Source: Mycobacterium angelicum
GTDB taxonomy: Bacteria; Actinomycetota; Actinomycetes; Mycobacteriales; Mycobacteriaceae
Assembly: GCF_002086155.1 (NCBI RefSeq)
Contig: NZ_MVHE01000001.1
Coordinates: 1-64,000, forward strand
Reading direction: 5' to 3'
DNA: 64,000 nt
In this document: positions 17,694 through 26,558 of the stretch, one piece after another
Position numbering within the stretch: the first letter of the stretch is position 1
Layout of the letters: every line of letters starts with the position of its first letter
Position numbers and translations under genes: made by a program
Notes under the pieces: generated by a model
Databases searched by the model: none
What the model was told of the DNA's origin: nothing
What the model saw: the letters and a program-made list of their open reading frames with translations, nothing else

Positions 17694-19414
17694 GTCCGCC
17701 TAACCAGCGCGTCCCGTACGCGTCCCCGGGCCCGATCGAGCCGGCCGGACGCCTCGGCGACGTCAACGCCCGCAAGCAACGCGACAATCGCGGTCTTGGC
17801 GTGACCGCCCGCGGCGGCAAGGGCAGCGGTGGCGGCATCCTCGTCGACGCCGGCCGCGTCGCGGACGATCCGCACCGCGCGGCGGCGCAGCTTGGCGTTG
17901 GTCGCGCGCACGTCGACCATGCGCGGTCCGTAGGCCTTGCCGAGCGCGATCATCACACTCGTCGAGAGCGCGTTCAGCACCACCTTCTGCGACGTCCCCG
18001 CGGTCAGCCGCGTAGAGCCGGCGAGCACCTCTGGTCCGGTGAGCAACTCGATCACTACGTCGGCGGGCGCCTCGCTGCCGAAGTTGTTGACGATCGCGAC
18101 GGTCAACGCACCAGTCGCGCGCGCATGCCGCAGCGCCCCCAGCACGTAGGGCGTGCGACCCGACGCCGTGATCCCGACTAACACGTCGGCTGCGGTAAGG
18201 TCGGCGAAATCTGTTGGGGTGAAAGAGTCTTCGGCACCTTCGATGGCCTCGGTCAGCGCCGCCGGGCCGCCGGCGATCACACCACGCACAATGTCGGTCC
18301 TGAACGTCGGCCCGCACTCGGCCGCATCGAGCACACCGAGCCGGCCGGGTGTTCCAGCCCCGGCATAGATCAGCCGGCCGCCGCGCTCGAGTCGCGCGGC
18401 GATCGCTTCGGCCGCCGCCGCGATCTGCGGCAGTGCGGCCACCACGGCGTGGTGTGCCTCCCCTTCGGCGGCGACGAGCAGCGCGACGACGTCTGCGATA
18501 GGCCGCGCATCGAGGTCATGCAAGTCTGGCCGGACGGCCTCGGTGGCAAGCGCGTCGAGGCTGTTCGGTGGGGCTAGGGAATCGGAGTGAGCACTCAACC
18601 GGATCACGTGCGGCTCGTGGATGGCGCCGAGCCGCAGCGTCCCGTCGAGCGCGTCGCCGACGGGCGCAACGACGTCGATCCGCTCGCGCAGCGCCTTCAC
18701 CCCGGCCAGGCCGCCGACCATCGCCACCGGGCCGTTCCCCACCGCACGGGCGGTCGCGGCCAGCGAATCGGCCGCACTGTTGACGATCCCCATTGCCACG
18801 GGGTCGTCCGAGGCCGCGAGGACGTCGGGCGCGAACGACGCGAGCGCGGCCGGATCGGTGAGCTGCGCCGGCCAGGTTTGCGGCGGGCCAAATCGGGTGC
18901 GGGCGGCATCCAGCAATGCAGTGGGCGCGCCCCGGCCGTCGACAGCCCGCAATGCCGCGCGCAGCCCGGCCGCGCCGATCCACGAGCCGCCGCCCTCGTC
19001 ACCCAGCGATGGACCCCAGCCGTCGGCGGTACGCAGCGCGCCGTCCGCGTCGATCGCAAGCGCTATGACGCCGGTGCCAACGATCAGCGCGACGCCCGGC
19101 TTTCCGTCCAGTGCGCCCGCGTGAGCGATCACGGCGTCACTGGTCACCGTGACCCGCTGCAGCCGCAGCGAAGCCAGCAATGCCTCGCCCAGCGCACGCG
19201 CGGCCTCCGGCGCGTTCAATGCGCCGGCGGCGCCCACGATTACTTCCTCGACCGGCCCGAACTGCTTGGCAACAAACAAGATTGCCGTCTGCGCAGCGCG
19301 AACTCCGCCCGGCGCCGCGAGCCCCGGCGCGCCCGCCCCTACTACCCTTCGTCCGCCCAGGGCGGCCCGACACGACGTCTTGCCCAGGTCTACGGAGAGG
19401 ATCACCCAAACCAT
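17690..19414 (-). CDS. murQ: Fusion of a GlcNAc/MurNAc-type sugar kinase and MurQ etherase
   Basis: 574 residues. The N-terminal half is an ASKHA sugar kinase (DLGKTSCRAAL phosphate loop; GWGPSLGDEGGGSWIGAAGL). The C-terminal half is N-acetylmuramic acid 6-phosphate etherase: YAGAGTPGRLGVLDAAECGP, GITASGRTPYVLGALRHA and GTSQKVVLNALST, followed by the family's C-terminal helices. The fused enzyme would phosphorylate MurNAc and then cleave its lactyl ether to GlcNAc-6-phosphate, two successive steps of peptidoglycan recycling in the cytoplasm. It is first in an operon with the serine hydrolase. The kinase specificity (MurNAc or GlcNAc) is inferred from the fusion. Confidence 0.88.
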   Translation of the reverse strand: MVWVILSVDLGKTSCRAALGGRRVVGAGAPGLAAPGGVRAAQTAILFVAKQFGPVEEVIVGAAGALNAPEAARALGEALLASLRLQRVTVTSDAVIAHAGALDGKPGVALIVGTGVIALAIDADGALRTADGWGPSLGDEGGGSWIGAAGLRAALRAVDGRGAPTALLDAARTRFGPPQTWPAQLTDPAALASFAPDVLAASDDPVAMGIVNSAADSLAATARAVGNGPVAMVGGLAGVKALRERIDVVAPVGDALDGTLRLGAIHEPHVIRLSAHSDSLAPPNSLDALATEAVRPDLHDLDARPIADVVALLVAAEGEAHHAVVAALPQIAAAAEAIAARLERGGRLIYAGAGTPGRLGVLDAAECGPTFRTDIVRGVIAGGPAALTEAIEGAEDSFTPTDFADLTAADVLVGITASGRTPYVLGALRHARATGALTVAIVNNFGSEAPADVVIELLTGPEVLAGSTRLTAGTSQKVVLNALSTSVMIALGKAYGPRMVDVRATNAKLRRRAVRIVRDAAGVDEDAATAALAAAGGHAKTAIVALLAGVDVAEASGRLDRARGRVRDALVRRT

Positions 19415-19469
19415 AATTTCACGGGGTCGCCGGTTCAGCGGGTGCGATTGCCCGTCACGTTGCTGCCGC

Positions 19470-19979
19470 TTAGGGGATCAAGATGTAGCTCGTCCCCGGG
19501 ACATCTCTGACGATGCGCGTGTCGAATTGGTTGAAGCCCGTGGTGCGGAAGCCGTTCGCGGCGGTGGCCCCGGGCCCGAAATTCATTTCGGTGATCGTTA
19601 TGTCCTGACCGTTGACAGCGTCGACCCAGGCGACGTGTCCGACGCCGCCTACGAGCGAGCTGCTGTAGACGACGATCGAGCGGGGCTGGGCTTCGTCGAC
19701 CACCGTCCAGCCGGCCGCCCTGGCCTGGTTAGCCCAGTTTTCGGCGTTTCCGCTGAGCGCATTGACGTAGTAGCCGGCGTGCACGTGTATCTGTTCTTGG
19801 GCGCCCCAGGTGCAGTAGCCCTCGTAACCGCTGAGCGGGTTGTGGTCGCTGGTGCGGCCCGTGGTCGGGTTTGTTCCGGTATCCGCGTGGCCGGGTCCCG
19901 TCGCCGTCGCGGCTCCAAGCGAGAGCACGCTGCTCACGGCAACGGCCGCGACAAGCCCTTTGGTAACTGTGGCGTTCAT
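19470..19979 (-). CDS. Secreted CHAP-domain protein (peptidoglycan amidase/endopeptidase)
   Basis: 169 residues with a Sec signal ending near GPGHA-D (about residue 33). The CHAP domain shows the catalytic Cys in YEGYCTWGAQEQ, His in GGVGHVAWV and polar partner in ITEMNF. CHAP enzymes cut peptidoglycan peptides or the MurNAc-Ala bond. It lies 55 bases upstream of the kinase-MurQ gene on the same strand, so secreted wall hydrolysis and recycling genes are adjacent. No wall-binding repeat is visible. Confidence 0.85.
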   Translation of the reverse strand: MNATVTKGLVAAVAVSSVLSLGAATATGPGHADTGTNPTTGRTSDHNPLSGYEGYCTWGAQEQIHVHAGYYVNALSGNAENWANQARAAGWTVVDEAQPRSIVVYSSSLVGGVGHVAWVDAVNGQDITITEMNFGPGATAANGFRTTGFNQFDTRIVRDVPGTSYILIP

Positions 19980-20098
19980 CTAATCCCCTGCCTGACGTTG
20001 CCATGCCAAGGCGGTATCAATCCGTGACATTTCTGTTATCGGCGGGGGGACGGCATTCGTTTCACTACGCCCAAAGCCGGGCTACGAATCGCGCACTT

Positions 20099-20704
20099 TC
20101 AGGCGGCGCGCAGTGAATCGATCAGCCGGTCGATCACGGCGCCGGCGTCTTTGCGCGCTTGCTGGAAATCGTCGGCACGGGCGATGTAAAGGGTCGCCTC
20201 GCGCAATGCGCCCAGCATCGTCAAGGCCGTGGCCGCTACCGGCTGCGGTGGGATCTTGCCGGACTCGATCGCAGCGGTGAGCAGGCCCGTGATCAGCCCA
20301 ATGTTGTAGCGCTGGCCGATCTCGCTCCAGCGTTCCCACCCGAGTACCGCGGGCGCGTCCATCAACGCAATGCGCTGCACCTCAGGGTCGGCGCAGGCGT
20401 CGAGCCAAAACGTCGAGCCCAGCCGCATGATCTCGACTGGATCGGTCTCTCCGGCGGCGGCGATCGTCTCGCCCATCCGCGTCGCCATCTCCCCTTCGAC
20501 CTTTTCCAGTACCGCAGCGAACAACTCCGTTTTGTCGGCGAAATGGTGATAGAGCGCGCCACGCGTCACCCCGGCGTCGCGCACGATCGTTTCCAGCGCG
20601 ACGTCGGCGAAGCCCGGCGATGCGAATAGCGGCCGGGCGGCGGCGATCAGCGCCTCACGTGTTTCGGCTGCGCGTTCGGCCTGCGTGCGGCGCTTGCCCG
20701 GCAT
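20099..20704 (-). CDS. TetR-family regulator
   Basis: 201 residues from ATG 20704. The helix-turn-helix is complete (ALIAAARPLFASPGFADVAL, then TIVRDAGVTRGALYHHFADK), and the C-terminal domain is of the AcrR type. It follows the mycothiol-isomerase-like gene by 79 bases on the same strand and is probably co-transcribed. The tandem palindromes at 21557-21590, in front of that gene, are the best candidate operator, giving an autoregulated two-gene unit. Confidence 0.88.
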   Translation of the reverse strand: MPGKRRTQAERAAETREALIAAARPLFASPGFADVALETIVRDAGVTRGALYHHFADKTELFAAVLEKVEGEMATRMGETIAAAGETDPVEIMRLGSTFWLDACADPEVQRIALMDAPAVLGWERWSEIGQRYNIGLITGLLTAAIESGKIPPQPVAATALTMLGALREATLYIARADDFQQARKDAGAVIDRLIDSLRAA

Positions 20705-20783
20705 TGCCCAATCATCACCTGCCGGCGATCCGATGCGGTATCGACCCACCGGCACTGGCAACAGCGGCCAACGACGCGTTTTG

Positions 20784-21530
20784 TCAGAACACGCTGAACT
20801 TGCGAACGGCCTCCAGCGCCGACGGATCCCCTTCGGCCTTGACTGCGAGTTCGTCCCAGGTGCCGCGTTGTGTCACCCACCACACGGCAGCCAAGGAATC
20901 GGAGGTGATTTGAACGGCGACGTCGGCGCCGTTGCCGATGCGCAGTTTGCGCGCGCACAATCCGTCGAGGTTGATCTCGACCGTGTCTGCGATCCCCTCG
21001 ATCAGGCTCGCATTCTGCTGTGGCAGTGCCGCCTCAATCCAGTCGAGCGTCGGGGCAAGCCGCAGCTCGTCACAAGGCGGGGGCTCTGCGGTGAGCGGCC
21101 CGTTCGGCTTGAACAAATCGTACCGAACATGGACGAAAATCTCGAAGGCGAAGGCCGTCGGCAACAGCGAGGCCGGATAGGTGCCCACATCGCCGAGGGG
21201 AATTTCGAAGTCCTGCCCCTCGACCGCGGCTAGCAACTCGAGACCGCGCAAACTCACCGATTCATAGTCGGCCACAACCTCTTCGGGAGTCATCGAGCGG
21301 CGGGATGCGACGTAGAGATCTGCTGCGCGTTCGGCTGGCATTCCGCCCGGATCGGGCAGCTTGGTCGAGTCGACGGCCAACCAGAAGCTGCACGCCATGT
21401 GCGACACGAGGTCCTGCACCGACCAGCCCGGGCACCCGCTTTCCTGCGCCCAGAGCGCATCGGGCATGTTCGCGCACAGTGCCAGGACGTCCTTGCGGCC
21501 TACTTCAATCGCCTTGATCGCGGAACTCAT
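20784..21530 (-). CDS. Mycothiol-dependent maleylpyruvate isomerase-like protein (DinB fold)
   Basis: 248 residues from ATG 21530. The N-terminal domain has [20 protein letters not shown], the metal-His helix of MDMPI/DinB-2 proteins, and the C-terminal half is SCP2-like ([20 protein letters not shown]). Family members use mycothiol as thiol cofactor or transfer it in detoxification. The gene lies directly behind tandem operator palindromes and ahead of a TetR gene, suggesting induction by a toxic compound. The substrate is unknown. In-frame sequence upstream of 21530 crosses the operator region and is excluded. Confidence 0.78.
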   Translation of the reverse strand: MSSAIKAIEVGRKDVLALCANMPDALWAQESGCPGWSVQDLVSHMACSFWLAVDSTKLPDPGGMPAERAADLYVASRRSMTPEEVVADYESVSLRGLELLAAVEGQDFEIPLGDVGTYPASLLPTAFAFEIFVHVRYDLFKPNGPLTAEPPPCDELRLAPTLDWIEAALPQQNASLIEGIADTVEINLDGLCARKLRIGNGADVAVQITSDSLAAVWWVTQRGTWDELAVKAEGDPSALEAVRKFSVF

Positions 21531-21556
21531 TGCAGTCAATCCACCCTTCGTAACAT

Positions 21557-21590
21557 ACATACCGTATGTCTGAAGATACATACTGTATGT
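21557..21590. promoter_or_regulatory. Tandem palindromic operators ACATACnGTATGT x 2
   Basis: Two perfect 13-bp palindromes, ACATACCGTATGT (21557-21569) and ACATACTGTATGT (21578-21590), repeat with a 21-bp period, two helical turns, so both would face the same side of the DNA. They lie 27-60 bases before the isomerase-like start and 79 bases before the divergent kinase start. They are likely sites for the TetR protein encoded at 20099-20704. Confidence 0.7.
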
Positions 21591-21668
21591 TTGTTGGGCA
21601 AGGGCGGGACCGCTGCGCCCCTTCGGCGGATTCGCAACCCGGCCGTGCCGGTTTGTAGGCTTTCGGGC

Positions 21669-23417
21669 ATGCCGTTCAACAACGGCGAGGTCTTCGCTGG
21701 CTACGTCATTGAGCGCCTGCTGGGCACTGGCGGTACGGGTGAGGTCTACCTCGCCCAGCATCCTCGTCTGCCTCGCCACGACGCACTGAAGATCTTGTCG
21801 TTGGACTCAACAGCCGACGAGGAGTTTCGCGCGCGATTCAATCGCGAAGCCGAATTGGCGGCGACGCTGTGGCACCCACATATCGTCAGCGTGCTCGATC
21901 GTGGCGAGTTCAACGGCCGGCTCTGGATCTCCATGGAATACGTGGACGGCACTGATGCGGGCCGGTTGGTTCGCGAGCGGTATCCCCGCGGCATGGCAGA
22001 ACAAGACGTCGCTGAAATCGTGACGGCGGTGGCTGATGCGCTGGACTTCGGTCATGAGCGCCGGCTGCTGCATCGCGACGTCAAGCCCGAGAACATCCTG
22101 GTGACCGCGGCCGACGGCCACCGCCGCAGGGTTTTGTTAACCGACTTCGGCATCGCCCGCAAAATCGATGACGTCAGCAACCTCACCGAGGCCAACGTCG
22201 CCATCGGAACGATCAGTTACGTGGCCCCCGAGCAATTGTTGGGCAAACCGCTTGACGGCCGAGCCGACCAGTACGCACTGGCTGCCACAACCTTCTACCT
22301 ACTAACCGGTGCACCACCTTTTCAAGATCCAAATCGCGCTGTCGTGCTCAGCCACCATCTCAATACGCGACCCCCGCGGATATCGCAGCGCCGACCTGAA
22401 CTCGCCCACCTGGATGCCGTGCTGGCCAGGGCGCTTGCCAAAGACCCGAGGCAGCGGTACCCGACTTGCGCCGACTTCGCCCGAGCACTCGCGCAGCAGC
22501 CTCCCCGGGAGCTCAGCGCAGACGAACGTCCGGTTACCCAGCGCCTTGAGCGGCTGGTCGTCAACGGGATCGCACGCGGCGTGCAGCAAAGCACGGTCGG
22601 TGCTCAAGGCGAGGCCGGGATCCTGTCGTTCCAGGTGGTCCCCTATGAGCCACTGGGCAACGGGCAGGCTCGCGTGCCGGTAGAAATGCCAACCGATCTG
22701 GTAGCGGATCAGCTCGCGGACGGGGATGAGATCGAGGTCAGCGGCGCCTGGGATGGCGACACTCTCGATGCCGACAAGATCATCAACTTTTCGGTTGAAC
22801 CTCAGCCGAAGCGCCGCCGAGCACCTGCTAAAACGGCGCCAGCCAAGGCGCCGAAACGCCGAAAGGGCTGGATCATCGCAGTCCTGGCCGCCGTCGGCGC
22901 TATCGCGTTGACCGCCGCCGCGGTGCTGTGGTTTACCGACAGCTTCCGTCAACAGTCGCGCCCAGGCCCAATGATCAAACCGGTGAGCGCAACGGTGTTT
23001 TCACCCGACGGCGCCCCCGACAACCCGCAGGACGCCCGGTTGGCAATCGACGGCAACCCGAACACGGGATGGTCTACCGTCACCTACACCGACGCCGTCC
23101 CCTTCCCGAAATTCATTCAGGGAATGGGTCTTCTGCTGCACCTGTCCGCGCCGACGGCCTTGAGCGTCGTGACGCTAGACGTGCCCAGCACCGGAACCAA
23201 AGTTCAGATCCGCTCGTCGCCGACCGAAACTCCAGCGAAATTGTCCGACACCACCGAGCTGACGCCGACGACGTCACTGCAGCCGGGTCACAACCGCATA
23301 GCCGTGCACAACGACACCAAGACGTCCAATGTGCTGGTGTGGATCTCTACCCTGGGCACCACCAACGGCGAGAGCCGCACGCAACTCTCCGACATCACGC
23401 TGCAGGCGGTCGGGTAA
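21669..23417 (+). CDS. Receptor-type Ser/Thr protein kinase
   Basis: 582 residues from ATG 21669. The kinase domain (about 10-270) has the glycine loop [13 protein letters not shown], catalytic Lys K41, [10 protein letters not shown] (D137) and DFGIA. A second domain (about 300-370) with [20 protein letters not shown] looks like a small beta-barrel. A basic segment precedes one membrane helix (about 400-422). The outer part contains [16 protein letters not shown], a discoidin-like beta-sandwich signature. It is predicted to sense an extracellular ligand and phosphorylate cytoplasmic targets. It resembles the Pkn kinases of mycobacteria, but I cannot assign an orthologue. Confidence 0.88.
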   Translation: MPFNNGEVFAGYVIERLLGTGGTGEVYLAQHPRLPRHDALKILSLDSTADEEFRARFNREAELAATLWHPHIVSVLDRGEFNGRLWISMEYVDGTDAGRLVRERYPRGMAEQDVAEIVTAVADALDFGHERRLLHRDVKPENILVTAADGHRRRVLLTDFGIARKIDDVSNLTEANVAIGTISYVAPEQLLGKPLDGRADQYALAATTFYLLTGAPPFQDPNRAVVLSHHLNTRPPRISQRRPELAHLDAVLARALAKDPRQRYPTCADFARALAQQPPRELSADERPVTQRLERLVVNGIARGVQQSTVGAQGEAGILSFQVVPYEPLGNGQARVPVEMPTDLVADQLADGDEIEVSGAWDGDTLDADKIINFSVEPQPKRRRAPAKTAPAKAPKRRKGWIIAVLAAVGAIALTAAAVLWFTDSFRQQSRPGPMIKPVSATVFSPDGAPDNPQDARLAIDGNPNTGWSTVTYTDAVPFPKFIQGMGLLLHLSAPTALSVVTLDVPSTGTKVQIRSSPTETPAKLSDTTELTPTTSLQPGHNRIAVHNDTKTSNVLVWISTLGTTNGESRTQLSDITLQAVG

Positions 23418-23444
23418 GGGCACACGATCGGTTCCCTTGTGCCC
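23418..23444. terminator. Stem-loop between the convergent kinase and PE-lipase genes
   Basis: GGGCACA (23418-23424) pairs with TGTGCCC (23438-23444) around a 13-base loop, directly after the kinase stop and before the end of the PE-lipase gene. There is no U-tract. The role as a two-way terminator is inferred from position. Confidence 0.45.
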
Positions 23445-23458
23445 GGGCTTGTGATCCG

Positions 23459-24643
23459 TCAGGCCGCGATACCGAGTTCCCGGTCGATCTGCGGCCAATA
23501 GAGGGGGCCTACCGGGGTGAGCAGAACCCAGTCGTGAATTCCGCCGTTGCCCAGTACGAAGCTCATCTGGGCCCCCTGGGCTATGGCGGCTTGCTGAAGG
23601 GCAGCCGCCTCTGTTGCGAGCGCGTCCAGCGAGCCCGAGTAGACATACGTCGGCGGAAGTCCGGTCAGCGACCCGTAAAGCGGGCTGACCAGATAGTCGT
23701 TCACGGCAAGATTGCCCGCCCAAACCTTGCCGATCTGTCCACCGGAATGCGTTAGGTCCAGCCAGGGTGAAAGCAGCACCATCGATGAGGGGACGGGGCC
23801 GAGCGCGGGGTTCTGCACCATGTACTGGACGGCCGCGAGTGCGAGGTTGCCGCCGGCGGAGTCGCCGATCACGCTGACGTTCTGCAACCCGTGCTGAGCG
23901 ATTTGTGAGGAGATGAAGCCGGCCATTTGGGGTACGACCGTTCCGGCTGTGCCGCCCTGCTGCAGCAAGGGGTAAATCGGCACTTCGTAGGTCGCGCCGG
24001 TCTGGTAGGCCGACACCGAGTAGTTGAGCCAGTGGAAGATCGACGGCCCGAAGATGAAGGCGCCACCGTGCAGGGCAACCACGTACTCACCGGTGGGATG
24101 CGCCGGCGTGATCTGTACGACGCGCATCCCGTCATAAGTGTTGTACTGGACCGTTTCTCCCAGCAGCGACGTCAGCAATCGCGGCGGCGAGTTACTGAGC
24201 CCGATCGACAGCAGCGGGTTGTCGCCGGTGAGTTGGGCCAACAGTGGCGACCCTGGTTGCGAAAGCAGAAAATCGAAGCCGGTCGCCAGCGTCGTAGGGA
24301 TGTGCTGAATTTCCTGCTGAACGCCGAATACCGCCTGCTCCAAGGCCGCCAATGGCGAAGCGTTGGCCGCCTCGGCGGCGGCGTATGAACTCGCCGCGCC
24401 AGTCAACGTCTGCACAAACTGCTCATGAAAGGCCGCCGCCTGCAAGCTGAGAGCGTGATACGCCTTGCCGTGAGCGGAGAACAACTCAGCGATCGCCACC
24501 GACACCTCGTCCTGGGCCGCAGCCAATACCCCAGACGTGGCGCCCGCTGCGTCCCGGCTTGCCGTTGTGAGCATCGAACCGATCGAAGTCACATCCGTGG
24601 CCGCCGCGGACATCAGCTCTGGCAACGCAACAACATACGACAC
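23459..24643 (-). CDS. lipY: PE-domain lipase, LipY
   Basis: 394 residues from GTG 24643. Residues 1-95 are a PE domain (MSYVVALPELMSAAATDV; KAYHALSLQAAAFHEQFVQT). The rest is the same HSL-family lipase as the PPE-lipase at 9390-10976: HGGAFIFG, GDSAGGNLALA, SLDALATEA and IHDWVLL. It should be exported through ESX-5 and hydrolyse triacylglycerol, supporting use of host or stored lipid. In M. tuberculosis lipY (Rv3097c) lies near ssrA; here about 15 kb separate them. Confidence 0.93.
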   Translation of the reverse strand: MSYVVALPELMSAAATDVTSIGSMLTTASRDAAGATSGVLAAAQDEVSVAIAELFSAHGKAYHALSLQAAAFHEQFVQTLTGAASSYAAAEAANASPLAALEQAVFGVQQEIQHIPTTLATGFDFLLSQPGSPLLAQLTGDNPLLSIGLSNSPPRLLTSLLGETVQYNTYDGMRVVQITPAHPTGEYVVALHGGAFIFGPSIFHWLNYSVSAYQTGATYEVPIYPLLQQGGTAGTVVPQMAGFISSQIAQHGLQNVSVIGDSAGGNLALAAVQYMVQNPALGPVPSSMVLLSPWLDLTHSGGQIGKVWAGNLAVNDYLVSPLYGSLTGLPPTYVYSGSLDALATEAAALQQAAIAQGAQMSFVLGNGGIHDWVLLTPVGPLYWPQIDRELGIAA

Positions 24644-24782
24644 CGCGCCGCTCCCACTACCTCAGGGCAATCTTGCGAGTTGCCCAGCCCCAACCGATCG
24701 CCGGACAGCCCGGAGCCTATGCCCACGCCGGGGCGTCAGGTTGTGGTTTTGCAAGAACTACTCGCTGTGCTGACCGCGTGAT

Positions 24783-24800
24783 GGTAGAAGGTGTTCTACC
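24783..24800. promoter_or_regulatory. KstR-like operator before the steroid-reductase gene
   Basis: GGTAGAA-GGTG-TTCTACC is a 7-bp inverted repeat ending 15 bases before the gene start. The inner 14 bases TAGAAGGTGTTCTA agree with the KstR consensus TnnAACnnGTTnnA as I recall it at all but one fixed position. KstR represses sterol-catabolism genes in mycobacteria, which fits the product downstream. The match and role are predictions. Confidence 0.55.
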
Positions 24801-24814
24801 GCGAAGGGAGCTCG

Positions 24815-25606
24815 ATGAACTGGTACACCGGCAACACCACCTATGACAGTGTCTTGACGTTCGCCCTGGCCTTCGCAGGATTCGTGATCATCGGCGGCTT
24901 GTTCCGGGCGACTCCCTACGGGCGATTCGGCTCCACGGCGCGCGGGGTGAATCTCAACCCCAAGCTGGGCTGGTGGCTGATGGAGATCCCCGCAACCGTG
25001 GTGTTCGCCGTCTGCTACCTCACCGGGCCGCGTCGATTCGACGCCGTGCCGCTCGTGCTTGCGGCCATCTGGCTGCTGCATTACGGCAACCGAGGCTGGT
25101 TCTTCCCACTGTCGATCAGACAGGTTCCGGGCAAACGCAACAGCTTCAACATCGTGGTGCTCGCCCTCGGAATGCTGGTCACCACGATGCACGGCTACCT
25201 CAATGGCTCGTTCTTCAGCCACGACTACAAACATCAGTACGGCATCGGTTGGCTGACCGATCCGCGGTTTCTCGTCGGCGCGGTCGTGTATCTCGCCGGA
25301 TTCCTCCTGCTGATCTCGTCGGAGTCGGTCGTGCGCAACCTGCGCGACAAGAAAAACCCGGGCGCCACCGACTACAAGATCCCGTACGGCGGCGGCTTCC
25401 GGTTCGTCACCAGCCCGGCGTACCTGGGTGAGCTGATCGCGTGGGCCGGATTTGCCCTACTGACCTGGTCGCTCGCCGGGGTTGTGATCCTGCTGATCAC
25501 GGCAGGAAATCTGGTGCCACGGGCTTTCGCCACCCACAAGTGGTACCGCGAGAAGTTCCCCGATTACCCCGCCGCGCGCAAAGCCCTGATACCTGGGCTG
25601 ATCTGA
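24815..25606 (+). CDS. Steroid 5-alpha-reductase-family membrane enzyme
   Basis: 263 residues from ATG 24815 with GAAGGGAG upstream. Six or more hydrophobic helices are visible. The C-terminal signature of 3-oxo-5-alpha-steroid 4-dehydrogenases is present: FVTSPAYLGELIAWAGFALL and HKWYREKFPDYPAARKALIP. These enzymes reduce the delta-4 double bond of 3-oxosteroids with NADPH in the membrane. The KstR-like palindrome directly upstream supports a steroid role. The exact substrate is unproved, and related enzymes act on other unsaturated lipids. Confidence 0.82.
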   Translation: MNWYTGNTTYDSVLTFALAFAGFVIIGGLFRATPYGRFGSTARGVNLNPKLGWWLMEIPATVVFAVCYLTGPRRFDAVPLVLAAIWLLHYGNRGWFFPLSIRQVPGKRNSFNIVVLALGMLVTTMHGYLNGSFFSHDYKHQYGIGWLTDPRFLVGAVVYLAGFLLLISSESVVRNLRDKKNPGATDYKIPYGGGFRFVTSPAYLGELIAWAGFALLTWSLAGVVILLITAGNLVPRAFATHKWYREKFPDYPAARKALIPGLI

Positions 25607-25661
25607 GGATTTGCCGCCCCACAACGCGTAAAATCCAAGGGCCGTCGAAGGGAGACTCCCC

Positions 25662-26558
25662 GTGAAGATGTCGCCTTTCGACTACCACCGGCCCGACACG
25701 GTCGATCAGGCGGTCGCACTGCTCGAAACGTACGGCGGGGACGGCAAGGTGCTCGCCGGTGGGCAAAGCCTTCTTCCGATTCTCGCCCTTCGGCTGACCC
25801 ACCTCGGGCATCTCATCGACATCGGCCGGGTGCACGGCTTGCAGTCGATCGAGGTGGACGACGACGGCGCGGTCACGGTCGGCGCCACCGTGACACACGC
25901 ACGGGTCGAGAGGTCAGATGTGCTGGCCGCCGCTGCGCCCGCGGTCGTCGGTGCCATGCCGTACGTCGGTCATCGGGCAATCCGGAGTCGGGGGACGGTG
26001 TGCGGGAGCTTGGCCCACGCCGATCCGGCGGCCGAGCTGCCGGCAGTTGCCCTGGCGGTCGGCGCGAAGATGATCGTGCGGTCCCCAGCAGGACAGCGGA
26101 CGATGGCGGCGGATGACTTCTTCGAGGGATACCTGTCATCCGCATTGAACGAGGACGAGTTGCTCGTCGGAGTGCGCTTCCCGCCGTGGGCCCCTCGCGC
26201 GGGATGGTCGGTGCTGGAGGTGAGCAGGCGACACGGGGACTTCGCGTTGGCCGGGCTGGTGACGACGCTCGAGATCGATGACGCCGGGCTGCTGCGGCGA
26301 CCGGCGTTGTCGTTCTTCGGGGTAGCCAGCACGCCGGTGCGTGTCGCCGAAGCCGAACAGTTGCTCGATGGCAGCCCGCCCGACCCCGCGCTCTTTGCGG
26401 AGGCAGCGAGGGCTGTGTCGGGTGCATTGGAGCCCCCCGGTGACGACCACGCATCGTCGGAGTACCGGGCGCACGTTGCGGGCGTACTCACTCGCCGCGG
26501 GCTCGCCGAAGCCACGAAACGAGCCGCCGCACGGGCCACGCAGCGGGTGGGCGTCTGA
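25662..26558 (+). CDS. coxM: FAD-binding (medium) subunit of a molybdenum hydroxylase
   Basis: 298 residues from GTG 25662 (ATG 25668 is possible). CoxM-type FAD motifs are present: VLAGGQSLLPILALRL near the N-terminus and SRGTVCGSLAHADPAAELPA in the middle. It carries electrons from the 2Fe-2S subunit to an external acceptor. It is first of three co-transcribed subunits, and its stop overlaps the next start by one base. It belongs to the xanthine dehydrogenase/CO dehydrogenase superfamily; the enzyme's substrate is undefined. Confidence 0.9.
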   Translation: MKMSPFDYHRPDTVDQAVALLETYGGDGKVLAGGQSLLPILALRLTHLGHLIDIGRVHGLQSIEVDDDGAVTVGATVTHARVERSDVLAAAAPAVVGAMPYVGHRAIRSRGTVCGSLAHADPAAELPAVALAVGAKMIVRSPAGQRTMAADDFFEGYLSSALNEDELLVGVRFPPWAPRAGWSVLEVSRRHGDFALAGLVTTLEIDDAGLLRRPALSFFGVASTPVRVAEAEQLLDGSPPDPALFAEAARAVSGALEPPGDDHASSEYRAHVAGVLTRRGLAEATKRAAARATQRVGV

